A stretch of DNA of 64,000 nucleotides from Doris montereyensis. Its lineage: Eukaryota; Mollusca; Gastropoda; Nudibranchia; Dorididae. Below the pieces are notes generated by a model that searched no databases, had not been told where the DNA came from, and worked only from the letters and a program-made list of their open reading frames with translations. Positions 33,401 through 42,585 of this stretch are shown piece after piece; position 1 is the stretch's first letter; each line of letters starts with the position of its first letter. The stretch spans positions 595,990 through 659,989 of the forward strand of contig JAXRKP010000034.1 of the NCBI GenBank assembly GCA_037039925.1. Reading direction: 5' to 3'. A program made the translations under genes and the position numbers.

Positions 33401-36400
33401 TCCGGTCTTTCTACATCTTTCCTTCCTTCACGTGTACAAGCGACCAGTCCCCCCCCCCCACACCCCACCCTGTTTGGTGAACATTGCCGTGGCCTCCAGC
33501 CTGAGCAGGAACGAAAGAGATAAGAAAAGATTGAAATAAGAAATAAAAATTCCCTTTCCCCCACACCACATCAAGAAGCCTTATCCTATACTCCAAACCT
33601 AAAAAATATCCTTTCCTTCCCGTCCATCCCCCTCTCCCAGCCGACCTTGACCCTTCTCCTGGTCCTCTCCTTTCAAGTTCACTCAGGTGGATTTTCCGTT
33701 GGAAGGTAGTTAGATTTAAACTCATTGATAGTCACTGGTATTCAGGAGGATTGTTACTTTTGGGTTTTCTGTACTATAAGCAAAATTTGTTTTTTTTTTC
33801 TTCTGCTTTTTCTTTTATTTTGGTCTTATTTTCACCTTATTTGCTTATACATCAAAATGATGATTAAGTTCTCTGAGGAACACCATGTTTTTTAAATTGA
33901 TTTTCCTCTTCACTGCAATCAGTTTGTTATAATTCTTTTCCTCACTTTTTATTAAAATTAAATTAATGTAATTTGTTACATTTCGATATGATTTTGATAC
34001 ATTATAGTCATTTTATCACCTGTGCTTTGTTGAGGAAGAAACGATTACCTTTTCTAAAAATGTGAAGCTTTCTAATTGAGAAGTCAAAAATTCTGAATTT
34101 GTCTGTGTACCGTATTAGAATAGAAGCCAAATCTATGAAAGCTGGGCAGACTTTCGTTTTGGTTAACATACAGTTTCCATGGTCTTTTGTGAAGCTGCAC
34201 AGCAGGTTGTGAATCCTACAGAGGAATTTTGAAAGCAGTCGCTTACAGAATCTATTTCTGTACGATGTTGAAAGACAGATGAGCTGTGGCTGTTGAATTT
34301 CATTGCAGAATAATCTACTGTCTAAATTTGTTGTAAATTGGGTACTCTCGGTAGTTCAGAGGCAAGGTGTCGGCCTCTCAACCAAGAGGTTGTGAGTTCA
34401 AAACCCTTCCGGCGGGTGAAACTTGTTTTTGAGTAAAAACTGCCCCCTGGTCCAGGTAGGTGGATCGAAATCTAGTACTATCGGAGGCAGATGATAAAAG
34501 GTCTTGTGTGCAGATCACAACACTCTGTGCATGTTAAAGATCCCTTGGCTGTTAACAGGGCAGTCTGGGCAAAAAAACAAAAACAAACTTACTTAAAATC
34601 CCCAAGATTACCGTAGTTGTGTAGGTCGATAAAATCAAATCAAATCAACGCTTGTAAATTGTGAAACATCAATTATTTTGTTATGTGTGTAGTTTCAAGG
34701 TTCGATAATTTTGAAACTCTTTGAATTTAAATATATATCTGAAATGCGTAATCAAAGAAATGAATAAATCAATGATTTTATATACATGTATGTAAATATC
34801 TCTATCTATTTATCTATCTATCTGAGAATCTATCTATTTATCTATCTATCTGAGAATCTATCTATTTATCTATTTATCTGAGAATCTGTCTATTTATCTA
34901 TCTATCTGAGAATCTGTCTATTTATCTATCTATCTTTGTATGCTCATCCTCACACAATAGGTTCACGCTTCCTGGCTTTTGGCTCATAGAGATTGGCTAA
35001 ACATTTGTAAACTTTTCTTCTTTTTTCCTTATAAAATCCCTGACGTCCATTTTTTCCCTCCACAGTCTGAGGATCCTAGCAAAAAGGTCGGAGAGACTAA
35101 AGCGCATGACCTCATTATTCTTTCTTCCTTGTCTTGCCCAAAGAGAGAGTAAGTTGTGATGCTTAACTGAGCTAAACTTATTACATTTCTGAAAAGTTGT
35201 AAGAAAAATTCATACTGTTTGTCACTTAATTTTTACGAGTAAATTTTGCGACTAATGAGCCACGTTACGAAATTTGATGTTTTTATTTTGCACTGGAATT
35301 CTTGAGAATTTATTGATAAGCAGGTAAAAGTATTTAGGTTATCTACCGCCCATGAAAGGTTGTAATAGGTAGTCAGGAACCCAAATCTCATGTGTAAGCA
35401 AGGGAAAAACGTTGATTACTAATGGAAAGAACTTTGTTTCATGAGAAATTTAATACTAAAATCATTTCAGTAGGACAATTTCAAATGAAGTTACGAATGT
35501 TTTAGTGTTTTGAAAATTTGGTAAATTTTTCAAATGGGCCAAAACACCGACTTCAACCCTTTGTACACTGGTGCCCCAGCCCTTAAAAAACCCTGTCCCT
35601 GGTCCCCAGCTAAAATGGCCATTTTTAATGATGAAAAAACTATTAATTCGAGGTAGTTTGAGTTCATCAAGTCTTTCAACAGAGTCAACATACTCATAAG
35701 GATAAACTCCTTTTGTTTAAGTAATTCTATATCACCATCAAACTCTTTATCTAGTATTAGAAATTCATCTAATGACCTGATAACCCTGGTGACAACATGT
35801 AGACCCCCTTTTGATGAATAAGTAAACTCGGCACTCTAAATCTAGATCTACTTCTACTTCATCATCGGACATGCTTTCAACGTCACTTACCGGATAATCT
35901 GCATCAAAGTCTAATTCTTCCTCATCCGAATCAAGAATCATCGCCTAACAGCTGACTCTGATAACGTAGTTTTACCTCTTTTACCCCTGATGTTGAGGAT
36001 TCACAAACGCTCGCTTCATTGCGAAATTTTCACTAAAATCACCACAAAAATGATACAGGTTGTTCAGGCTTTCTTTGTTTACATTGAGGAAGCGAAAATA
36101 GCGGGCAGACACGACCTTTGATGACGTAAAGCACAAGTATGCAAGGTCACGAACTCAGCCCGGTGTACCTGTCGATAGTGTATTTGACTGAGAATTTGCC
36201 CGGTGTACTGGGCAATAGTGTTCAAAGGGTTAAGCTCCTCTTTCTACAAAATCGATCACTCATACTTCTTTAACTTAAAAGTCATAAAAATATAGAACAA
36301 GCCCAATCTTTGTCTTGCCTATCCGAAAACTACGAGACGGTTGTTTATTGACGAAAAAATTGAAAAATCGAAACGACATGATTTGTTTCTACACACTGAA

Positions 36401-39400
36401 TTGACCACACACACAAGTCCCGACCTGAACGGCTCAGTTAGTCTCACTGACTAGATCTAGAAGGCCATGCCAGGTTTGTAGAGAAAGCGTTAAACAGAGC
36501 ACTTGCACATTTACTCAGAAGGTCGAAATTTGATGACTATAGTACATTATAATGCAAAATTGAATGGGCTTTGTACTGGTTCAATTAGTTAGGTAAATCA
36601 TGACATTTTTACACATGACTCGCCTCCGTTTTCTCATTCACAATTTTTTGCATCAAATGTTATGATTTTGTTTTTCTTTCTTTCCCAGACTCAGCTTCAC
36701 TTTGAAATTCCGACCAATGGACTTGCGTAACCTGGCTCTTCTTTCTTCGTTGTCTATGGGTTTGGAAAATGACGTGACGTTGATGTCAGCAACGCCTTTT
36801 ACCGTGCCGTTCAAACACATAGCAGTCCACGTTTGCCACCACAGGCTTTCTCCGAGGGAGTCGCTGAATGCTGTGGATGCTAGTTTGGTGGCTCTCTGTG
36901 AGGCTGATTTGTCCAAGGTAAATGATTTGTCTCCGATTAATGAATGTTTGTTATGGGTAAGCGCTTTGTCTCTGATTAATGAATGTTTTTCATGGGTAAA
37001 GGATTTGTCTCTGATTAATGAATGTTTGTCGTGGGTAAATGATTTGTCTCTGATTAATGAATGTTTGTCATGGGTAAAGGATTTGTCTCTGATTAATGAA
37101 TGTTTTTCGTGGGTAAATGATTTGTCTCTGATTAATGAATGTTTGTCATGGGTAAATGATAATTTGTCTCGGGTTAATGAATGTTTGTCATGGGTAAATG
37201 ATAATTTGTCTCAGGTTAATGAATGTTCGTCATGGGTAAATGATAATTTGTTTCAGGTTAATGAATGTTTGTTATGGGTAAATGATAATTTGTCTCAGGT
37301 TAATGAATGTTTGTCATGGTTAAATGATAATTTGTCATGTAGGCTATTCAGGCTAGATAGACTACCCAAGGTCCGACACAAGATTATGGCGTGGGTACCC
37401 AAAAAATAGAGTGGTTTAAAAAATCTTTACCTTTTTTATTTGTCATTATTTTCTCTTCATTTTTTGAAACGCAGTGTTCGTAAGAGTTCAAACTTTATAT
37501 TGGCACCAATAAAAACGGTTATGTGTCGTTAGTCTGAGTGGTGATGAGGTAAAGGGTGAAATTGAGAAGCTAAAAATCTTTTTGGGGTGGAGACACCATT
37601 CACACAATACATTACTTCTATCAGTAAATAGATGAAAACAATGATTGGAAAACGATGAGCCAGTAAACTGATCGAAAACAGTGCGGTCTATGCTGTTTCT
37701 GACTTGTAGATCTACTTGTAGTACTAGTGATACTAGTTGTTTTGTACGTTGGCAAAGAAAACGAGTGCGTCTGTCATAATTTCGAGGAAGACATTGAAAC
37801 GGTTCGGAGAGAGCAAGCACCCATGTCTCACTCCAACAGTGGTTCTGAACCAGTCTCCAAACTCCCCGTTTAGATATACTGCACTGCTGGCCTTGTTATA
37901 GAGGTTCTGTATGACACTGATAATGTTGGCATTGATATTGTAGTGGTTAATGGTCGCCCAGAGTACAGCATGCCACACTCTATCGAAAGCTTTCTTGAAG
38001 TCTATGAATACGGGTAGAGCTCTTGTTGGTGTTGAAAGTATTGTTCGCACAGAATTCTGAGGTTAAATATCTGCTCAGTTGTACTCGTCCTGCTCTAAAT
38101 CCTGCCTGCTCCTCACTTATGATTGCCTTTGGTGTTTCATCAATTCAGTCTGTTCAGTATGATCCTGAGCATAACTTCAACTGGGATTGCAAATGAGACT
38201 GGATTGTGCGGCAGTTGTTGCACTGCTGTAGGTTTCCTTTCTTGGGAAGGGTCATTACTAAAGACTGGGTCCATTGAGTCGGCCATCTTCCTGACTTCCA
38301 GATCTTCTGGCAGATTACGCTTAAACTTAAAGCGTCTATCATGGCCTCACCCCCTGCTTGACAAGTTCTCCTGGGATATTGTCTATGCCTGCAGCTTTTC
38401 CTTTCACTGCTTCCTACTTTACCTCGAAGGATGGAGAAATTCTGGCTGTGTCTGTTGTCGGATGTGTTTGAGCTTTTCTGTGTCGCCTACTGCACGGAGA
38501 GAGTAGAGGTCTGGGCACACTCTGTCCACCTGTGTATGATCTCTTTGCTCGGTCAGGCACTTCGTTTTTGTCGTGAACGGCATTGGGCCGGTCAAAGTTG
38601 GCTGCTCATAAGGTGTTTGACTATTTGATACGTGATCCATGTTTTGTTTAAATTGAGGTTACATTCGGACATCGTTGCACTGAGGCGAGATCCATTCCTC
38701 TTTCAATGCTTCCTCAGAAAAATTATGACAGACGCACTTGACGGCGACCAAGGAACAGTGAGCATTGGTGGAAGAACAATCACAAACCTGCGCTGCAGAT
38801 GATATTGACGAATGTGCAGGCACAGAGCAAGAACTGAATAATCTGGTCAGAAGACTAGATACATCTTCCGCAGCATACGGCATGGAAATCAGTACAAGCA
38901 AGACAAAACTGATGACCAACAGTGACACTGGAATCCATACTGACACCATTGCCAACGGAGAGAAGTTTGAAACTGCACAAGTTTAAATATCTGGGAGCAA
39001 TACTGTCGGACGAAGGATCAAAACCTGAAGTATTAACAAGGAGTGCAATTACAACATCCGCATTAGCCAAGATGGGAACCGTCTGGAAAGACAACAAAGT
39101 CTCCCTTAGTTCAAAGTTAAAACTTATGCGCTCCCTTGTTTACTCAGTGTTTCTCCACGCCTGCGAAACATGGACACTAACTGCAGATATAGAGAAGAGA
39201 ATACAGGCAACAGAAATGAGATGCTTTAGAAGACTGCTCGGTATCTCTCACAAAGACCATATCAACAATGAAGAAGTCAGAGACAGAATAAGACAAACCA
39301 TTGGTCCTTACGAAGACCTCATCACCACTGTCAAAAATGCACAAAATGAATTGGTTTGGACACTTGTTGAGAGGAGGGCTTCAAAAACTGTGCTTCAAGG

Positions 39401-42291
39401 AACTGTCAGAGAAGGCGGGAAGAAGAGGCAGACAAAACAAGAGATGGGAGGACAATGTCACTGAATGGACGGGCCTGAAGCTAAGTGAGCTGATAAGACA
39501 GGCAGAGGAAAGGAAGGAGTGGAGAAGACTGGTTATTTGGTCATCAGTAGCGCCCAACGGCCTCCGCCATGGGACAGATAGAAAGAGAGAGAAAGAAAAC
39601 GAGTTAAGTCAGAGGCTTGCACTGCCAGCAGTAAAAGATCTTAAAGAATCAATCGTTCACGTTAGAGAGCTCGTTCTGGTATGAAACAGAAGTAGAAGAT
39701 TTGCTCAATGCAACCACTGAAATATGGCACATCCCTACTAGTCGCAATCATTGCAAACACAATCAGCGATACGTTTACAAACCACCAAGAACTTGACATA
39801 AACACGGGAGTACTCATTGCAATACAAAAGCCAAGAAAACCAAAGGGCTCACCTAACAATCTTAGACCAATAACACTAGTCAACACCCTGAAAAAACCCA
39901 TTGTCTTTAATAGCGTTAAACAGAATAAGACCTGAAATAAAATAGTGCCTATCCCACAGCCAGAGTGGATTTCAGGAGTCATTGTAATTTGTATGGACCA
40001 ACAAATGGATAGTGGTAACAACAAGCATTATTTGTCTCGGGTTAATTTTTTATCATGTTAAAGAATAATTGTCTCAAGTTTTAATAACTTGTCTCGGGTA
40101 AAAGTCTTTGGTGGAGGGGTAAAAAAATTCAACTTTAATGGGGCTGATTATACATGTACTACTCAATGTAGTAGTCTTCTTTATGGCTTTCAAGTTGTAA
40201 CATTATTACCCCTATCTCTGCTCTCTGCTTTGAATCAAAACTTGTTTTCTAGCTCATGTTAGAATTTTTTGTTCTTGATTCACGATTCTCTTTAATTCAG
40301 AAATCAGTTTGGAATTCACTTTGTCCATAAAGATTAAAAAAATTTTTTTAAAATGAATCAATCAGTTTGTGTTTAATCATAACCTGTTGCTCCCCACTAC
40401 TTTTTGTCTTACCTCAGACAGGTGCTTATTAGTTATAGTGTGTCCTATAAAAATAGCCCTCAGGGGTCTGTCCTGTATCATTTTGTATTGAGTTTTGGTG
40501 GGATTTTTTTGCTGTTGTTGCTTCTTTGTCTTTTCTGGCTGCGGGATGTTGACGGGCGCTGCTGATTGATAGGTCCTACTTCTTTCTTATTACTCTTTCA
40601 CTTGTCTTTTATCTTGCTGTTTCTTTATAATTCACTTTGAGATCACCACAATGGTGGACAGGGGTGAATTTCAATTAAACAAACAAACTTGCCTGGCTGC
40701 TTTGTTTTGTTTTCCTATTGTTTCTTTTGTTTTTCTCTCTTTTTTTTGTCTTGTTTTTTAAACATTTATCACATTCTTTTTACTTCAGGCCACAAAAAAC
40801 GCGGCGGAACTTCCTTGGATGTTTGAGGAGACGCCTACTTGTCACTGTTTAGGCATGGGTAAGGCCAGTATTATTTTTTTTGGTTTTTTTGGGCAGGGTT
40901 AGGGAAGGGGAGGGAGGGGGGGGGATGTGTTTTTGCTTTTGGGGTTTTTTTCTTCCTTTTTTTTGTATATATTATTGCTTAAAAATACTTCTATCATGAG
41001 AATTTTCAAGTAAGAGCTATAGAAAATAAATAACACAACAATTTAATTCAACAGGAATTGTCCGAGCTGTAGATATCACCAAGGGAGTCTTACTGATTGT
41101 CACGACTCTACCTTGGGACATGCTGAGGAAGGTCAATGCTGTTCTCAAGGGATCCCTTACCTTGCCAGACCACTTTTTCTGAATCAGGTGTGTGAGAAAA
41201 GGCGGGTTTTTATGTTGGGTCTTGTATGGCCATTTAGCATTTCAATTTTCTCACTCGAATCTGGTTTCGTCATTTTAAAGAGTATGACGCATGGAATAAA
41301 ACATTGGGTGAATAGATCTCTTTTCGCTTTAAGTCTTTTATGTATCTGTCCATTCAGCATTTTAATCTTCTCACTTGTGTGTCCATTCAGTATTTTAATT
41401 TTCTCACTTAAATCTGGTTTCGTCAATTTAAAGAGTATGACACATGGATTAAAACATTGGGTGAATAGATCTCTTCGCTTTTTAAGTCTGTGATGTATCT
41501 GTCAATGGTCTTGAATGTATTACTTGTGTGTCTAAACACAATGTAGTCAATGTTAAAAATTGTCTCTTCCTTAACATAAAACCTTAATTTAAAAAAAAGA
41601 CAAATGTTTTATTCAACGATTTCGGTGTTTTATTGACCCGAGTCTTAGCCACACGATAAAATTTTAATTGGCCAGGCAATTGAAGATACTATATTCGTAT
41701 TAGTGCTTATTTTATTAGGAGATTTATTGATTATGTTTAGTCAAATTTTAACATTTAAAAAAACATCTTATGTAACTGTGTAGCAAATGTGACGGTACTT
41801 GTATGGAAGAGCAAAGTCATCTTTTGTCAGCATCACCCCAAGATGGCAACGGCTAGAATATTATATGACATTCTGGTTGCATGAAACAATTTTGGGTGTA
41901 ACAATGTGTGAGCGTGAATCAATTGAGTTTAGCTTTCATTGTTCCTTTGTTGTTTTGTTTTCTCTCTTTATTTGCATAAGGCAGACACCGCTGGTAGGTG
42001 GGTACTTCTTCTTTGCTTTCACGTTGGTTTGTCTTTTATCTTGCTGTTTCCCTCTAATTCACCCTGAGATATGATATGAGGTAAATTCCAATGAAACGAA
42101 AACAGAAAAGAAAATCTCTTAATTCACATGCTTTGTTTTTTGCTTTTTTCTCTCTCTTTTCTACTAAACAGAACAAAAGTGCCAAGTCTTTACCCTATGT
42201 GGACGCCCTGGCGCCATCAACGGCAGTGACCCCTGTCAGGCCTCGAGCTCGCATGCCCAGGGTTTCACTAGGCAAGGAGAAAAGTCAATGA
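26553..42291 (+). CDS. NOL9: Polynucleotide 5'-hydroxyl-kinase NOL9/Grc3-like, disrupted frame, gene span
   Basis: NOL9 (yeast Grc3) is a nucleolar RNA 5'-kinase that works with the nuclease LAS1L in ITS2 cleavage of pre-rRNA. Thirteen exons are recognised, joined mostly by consensus GT-AG introns with matching phases: a basic, disordered N-terminus; a Clp1-like N-domain; the kinase with Walker A GGKSSGKS (exon 4) and DCDVGQTEF (exon 5); and the C-terminal domain (exons 10-13) ending KEKSQ. The frame is interrupted in exons 1, 2, 3, 5, 7, 8 and 12 and at the 6/7 junction. Most breaks outside exon 1 look like one lost base in a run of identical bases, while splice sites remain intact. This could be a working gene with consensus errors or a young pseudogene. 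It is convergent with FBXL13 and divergent from CHCHD3. Confidence 0.9.
27527..27742 (-). mobile_element. SINE-like family B copy, truncated, reverse
   Basis: The reverse complement of the body and tail is present: AACTAAGGTGGTCCAGGGG, TTGCCCTGTAAACAGCC, ATCCACCTACCTGGACCAGG. It sits in NOL9 intron 1. Confidence 0.68.
27896..28188 (+). CDS. NOL9: NOL9 exon 2 (Clp1-like N-terminal domain)
   Basis: The acceptor ttttttaccacag joins exon 1 in phase 2. It encodes NAILKYFQQDLNMLAEKLLF, then the beta-rich VEKGTISIMAFTLQP and IDYDVFSPATDVS, typical of the N-domain of Grc3/Clp1 kinases. TAG at 28098-28100 breaks the frame. Adding one base to the CC before it restores LAMHVDDTCKISAHDVKSEM. A second shift near 28165 would give PKAVDN and a phase-0 donor AAT|gtaaat that joins exon 3 in frame. 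Confidence 0.8.
28524..28799 (+). CDS. NOL9: NOL9 exon 3
   Basis: The acceptor tttctttttag is followed by LEDLCDDTIAIIRVQELKSR, then VCDYLYVFHTLFTQLFKVSL and ISLVDLGIKVAHRPK. This matches the NOL9 segment preceding the P-loop (human has IVLLEHLKTATVNFI here). TGA at 28722-28724 interrupts. One extra A in the AAA before it restores MTHTCMKWSPEYNNALGEVG up to SSS, and gives the phase-1 donor A|gtaagt that fits exon 4. Confidence 0.82.
29020..29116 (+). CDS. NOL9: NOL9 exon 4 (Walker A / P-loop)
   Basis: The acceptor tgctttttag and donor AGAG|gtaaga bound an intact exon: NTDGQSPVLLTCGGKSSGKS, then IVNRCAINVTLQR. GGKSSGKS is the ATP-binding P-loop. Human NOL9 has GSQDVGKS in the same place, followed by the same FNR/VNR motif. 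It starts in phase 1 and ends in phase 2. Confidence 0.92.
29876..30092 (+). mobile_element. SINE-like family B copy, 5'-truncated
   Basis: The body and tail match family B (TGGTCCAAGTAGGGAGATCG, GCAGATCACAACACTG, GGGCAGTCCAGGC). The tRNA-like head is missing. It lies in a NOL9 intron. Confidence 0.7.
30165..30305 (+). repeat. Dispersed repeat family C copy, degenerate
   Basis: GCTGGTAGGTCCTACTTC and TTCCTTTCACTG match family C; the tail is diverged (TGATTGGGTAATTTGTAATG). Confidence 0.5.
30574..30669 (+). CDS. NOL9: NOL9 exon 5 (DCDVGQTEF motif)
   Basis: The acceptor has a long T tract ending tttcag. The exon reads SVKEVAYLDCDVGQTEFSP, the strand with the acidic and Gln residues that follows the P-loop in Grc3/NOL9 (human ECDLGQTEF). 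After FSP the annotated frame turns unlike the family. One more C in CCCC (30626-30629) gives PATLSLHLIRSPIL, which matches the family and ends in phase 0 at CTT|gtacgc, the phase exon 6 needs. Confidence 0.88.
31549..31582 (+). CDS. NOL9: NOL9 exon 6 (small)
   Basis: A 34-bp exon, acceptor tttaag and donor AAAA|gtaagt, encoding GHPFVTRGMLK. Human NOL9 has the equivalent LGPPFTHLRTPQKM across the exon 5-6-7 joins. The join to exon 7 (MVFYGD) is one base short, as if one A of the AAAA run before the donor were missing. Confidence 0.8.
31925..32045. repeat. Three tandem copies of about 41 bp at a SINE end
   Basis: GATTGTAAGATAAATGTAAA then GTTCCTTCAAGGCCGTTTCC is repeated three times. It includes the terminal GGCCTTGAAGGAAC (complement) of the adjoining SINE family A copy. 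Confidence 0.85.
32030..32286 (-). mobile_element. SINE-like family A copy in NOL9 intron 6
   Basis: Full-length reverse copy, from the GGCCGTTATGG tail to the head with GAACCCGGGACC (B-box complement) and CCTAACCGCTCGTCACGAACGCC. Its 3' end abuts three tandem copies of a 41-bp unit that includes its own last bases. Confidence 0.75.
32376..32518 (+). CDS. NOL9: NOL9 exon 7 (in-frame TAA)
   Basis: The acceptor tatttcttcag opens an exon reading MVFYGDVSPSQDPGFYVRCL, RSVFQAYVALGF, then TAA, then DVPALIVNTMGFPE in the same frame. Human NOL9 has KMVYYGKPS...VFSAYKRESPLIVNTMGW. The stop at 32473-32475 is followed by the correct frame, so it looks like a substitution or paired indels and not a simple single-base loss. 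The donor is GAAG|gtgcgt, phase 1. Confidence 0.87.
32910..33056 (+). repeat. Dispersed repeat family C copy
   Basis: A roughly 130-bp repeat: GGTAGGTCCTACTTCTTTCC, CTTGCTGTTTC-like middle, then TTCACCCTGAGATCACCACC and a tail AATTTCAATTAAACAAA. No tRNA-like head is seen. The tail resembles that of SINE family B. Confidence 0.65.
33172..33300 (+). CDS. NOL9: NOL9 exon 8 (3' boundary not determined)
   Basis: The acceptor atccttgcag joins in phase 1 to GVGLMIFIDTMNIVEPDLV then IQLE, matching human QGLLLLIDLIRLLSPSHVVQF. After about 33235 the family frame is lost, though NFPATQEMVALDEG is readable in another frame up to about 33300. The sequence from 33360 to 33700 is C/T-rich and not recognisably coding. 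The true end of the exon, perhaps as far as GGAAG|gtagtt at 33707, is unclear. Confidence 0.7.
34340..34652 (+). mobile_element. tRNA-headed SINE-like element, family B
   Basis: The head contains GTAGTTCAGAGGCAAGG and TGAGTTCAAAACCC (B-box-like). The body has CCTGGTCCAGGTAGGTGGAT and GTGCAGATCACAACACTCTG, and a tail of repeated AAATC. It lies in a NOL9 intron. Confidence 0.72.
34795..34938. repeat. TATC microsatellite with 28-30-bp higher-order unit
   Basis: TCTATTTATCTATCTATCTG then AGAA is repeated five times. Confidence 0.88.
35066..35148 (+). CDS. NOL9: NOL9 exon 9
   Basis: The acceptor ccctccacag and donor AGAGA|gtaagt bound an exon encoding SEDPSKKVGETKAHDLIILS then SLSCPKRE. It starts in phase 0 and ends in phase 2, joining exon 10 as GA|A = Glu in the correct frame. 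The residues are weakly conserved, as in the acidic linker of NOL9. The assignment rests mostly on splice phase and position. Confidence 0.6.
36689..36917 (+). CDS. NOL9: NOL9 exon 10 (C-terminal domain)
   Basis: Intact exon, acceptor tctttcccag and donor CCAAG|gtaaat. It encodes ELSFTLKFRPMDLRNLALLS, SLSMGLENDVTLMSATPFTV, PFKHIAVHVCHHRLSPRE and SLNAVDASLVALCEADLSK. It aligns well with human RDLSILSYLSQL...SLTPYQVPFNAVALRITHSDV...NASWVGLC. The reading frame stays open past the donor into an in-frame minisatellite (see that entry). Confidence 0.9.
36911..37345 (+). repeat. In-frame minisatellite starting at NOL9 exon 10 donor
   Basis: About 11 units of 39 bp and then 42 bp start at the end of exon 10. 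Each contains GGTAAATGATTTGTCTC and ATTAATGAATGTTTGTC. In the exon 10 frame it is open to a stop at 37409 and encodes 13-14-residue repeats of the type VNDLSLINECLSW, later VNDNLSQVNECLSW. Every unit carries a copy of the donor-like GGGTAAAT. Confidence 0.92.
37733..38640 (-). mobile_element. LINE fragment, inverted 5' part (reverse transcriptase fingers/palm)
   Basis: Minus-strand translation gives the RT blocks IWKSGRWPTQWTQSLVMTLP, KKGNLQQCNNCRTI (38154-38342), then VFIDFKKAFDRVWHAVLWAT and FRTTVGVRHGCLLSPNRFNV, ending at FLEIMTDAL (near 37773). These precede the FADD box in a normal RT. The rest of the protein continues on the plus strand at 38690. It lies in a NOL9 intron. Confidence 0.85.
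38690..39640 (+). mobile_element. LINE fragment, 3' part (RT FADD-box onward)
   Basis: Plus-strand translation begins SSEKIMTDALDGDQGTVSIG, then ITNLRCADDIDECAGTEQEL (the catalytic ADD, with Cys in place of the usual aromatic), MEISTSKTKLMTNSDTG, FKYLGAILSDEGSKPEV, the thumb ACETWTLTADIEKRIQATE, and NWFGHLLRGGLQKLC with RRGRQNKRWEDN. It overlaps the inverted part only at the short IMTDAL segment. It is interrupted by a few frameshifts. Confidence 0.85.
39660..40025 (+). mobile_element. Second LINE fragment (RT finger region)
   Basis: ELDINTGVLIAIQKPRKPKG then SPNNLRPITLVNTLKKPIV resembles the early RT motif of other non-LTR elements (KPxKPKGPxxNLRPI). A degenerate SGFR-like block follows. 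It directly follows the previous LINE and is therefore a separate element of a different family. Confidence 0.68.
40545..40690 (+). repeat. Dispersed repeat family C copy
   Basis: GATAGGTCCTACTTCTTTC, TATCTTGCTGTTTC, GAGATCACCACAATGGTGG and the tail AATTTCAATTAAACAAAC match the family. It sits just upstream of NOL9 exon 11. Confidence 0.65.
40789..40858 (+). CDS. NOL9: NOL9 exon 11
   Basis: The acceptor ttttacttcag and donor ATGG|gtaagg bound ATKNAAELPWMFEETPTCHC then LGMG. It matches the human segment ending LLAQTPICDCLGFG. Phase 0 to phase 1, no interruption. Confidence 0.88.
41055..41187 (+). CDS. NOL9: NOL9 exon 12
   Basis: The acceptor attcaacag opens IVRAVDITKGVLLIVTTLPW, DMLRKVNAVLKGSLTLPDH and FF, matching human GICRGIDMEKRLYHILTPVPPEELRTVNCLLVGAIAIP. 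TGA at 41180-41182 ends the frame. One more T in the TTTTT run changes it to FLNQ and gives a phase-0 donor CAG|gtgtgt that joins exon 13. Confidence 0.88.
41215..41475. repeat. Direct duplication after NOL9 exon 12
   Basis: CATTTTAATTTTCTCACT-type sequence followed by AAATCTGGTTTCGTCA and AAAGAGTATGAC, then CATGGAT/AATAAAACATTGGG and GTGAATAGATCTC, occurs twice about 165 bp apart, with an extra partial copy between. Confidence 0.82.
41985..42100 (+). repeat. Dispersed repeat family C copy
   Basis: GCTGGTAGGTGGGTACTTC, TATCTTGCTGTTTCCC and TTCACCCTGAGATATGA match family C. It lies immediately upstream of NOL9 exon 13. Confidence 0.58.
42172..42291 (+). CDS. NOL9: NOL9 exon 13 (C-terminus and stop)
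   Basis: The acceptor ctactaaacag is followed by 39 codons: NKSAKSLPYVDALAPSTAV, TPVRPRARMPRVSLGKEKSQ, then TGA. Human NOL9 has EGTVPYVTTD and a basic tail at the same point. The basic C-terminus suits a nucleolar protein. Confidence 0.85.
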   Translation, partial: NKSAKSLPYVDALAPSTAVTPVRPRARMPRVSLGKEKSQ

Positions 42292-42478
42292 GTCTGCAAC
42301 GTTTTGTCGTTAACGTCTGACAATGGCAATGTGTGTTGGATGTCATTTCAACAGTTGGTGTAGGACAAGCAGGCTGAAGCGTTTGGAGGACTAATTTTTT
42401 GGCAGAATTATTTGAAAACCTTAGTTACTCTACTATTTTCTTCTTTGCCTCCTCGTCGCCCCTTCATTTTTTTATCAC

Positions 42479-42585
42479 TTTCTTCTTCTTCTTCTTCTTC
42501 TTCTTCTTCTTCTTCTTCTTCTTCTTCTTCTTCTTCTTCTTCTTCTTTTTCTTCTTCTTCTTTTCCTTTCTTCTTCTTCTTCTTC
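42479..42585. repeat. CTT microsatellite
   Basis: A nearly pure TTCTTCTTC run, downstream of the NOL9 stop codon, so possibly transcribed in its 3' UTR. Confidence 0.95.

Noticed and set aside
33331..33725. Pro/Ser-rich plus-strand and Gly/Arg-rich minus-strand open frames
   Set aside because: C/T-rich sequence beyond the last recognisable NOL9 exon 8 residues; no conserved motif, though part could be a broken continuation of that exon.
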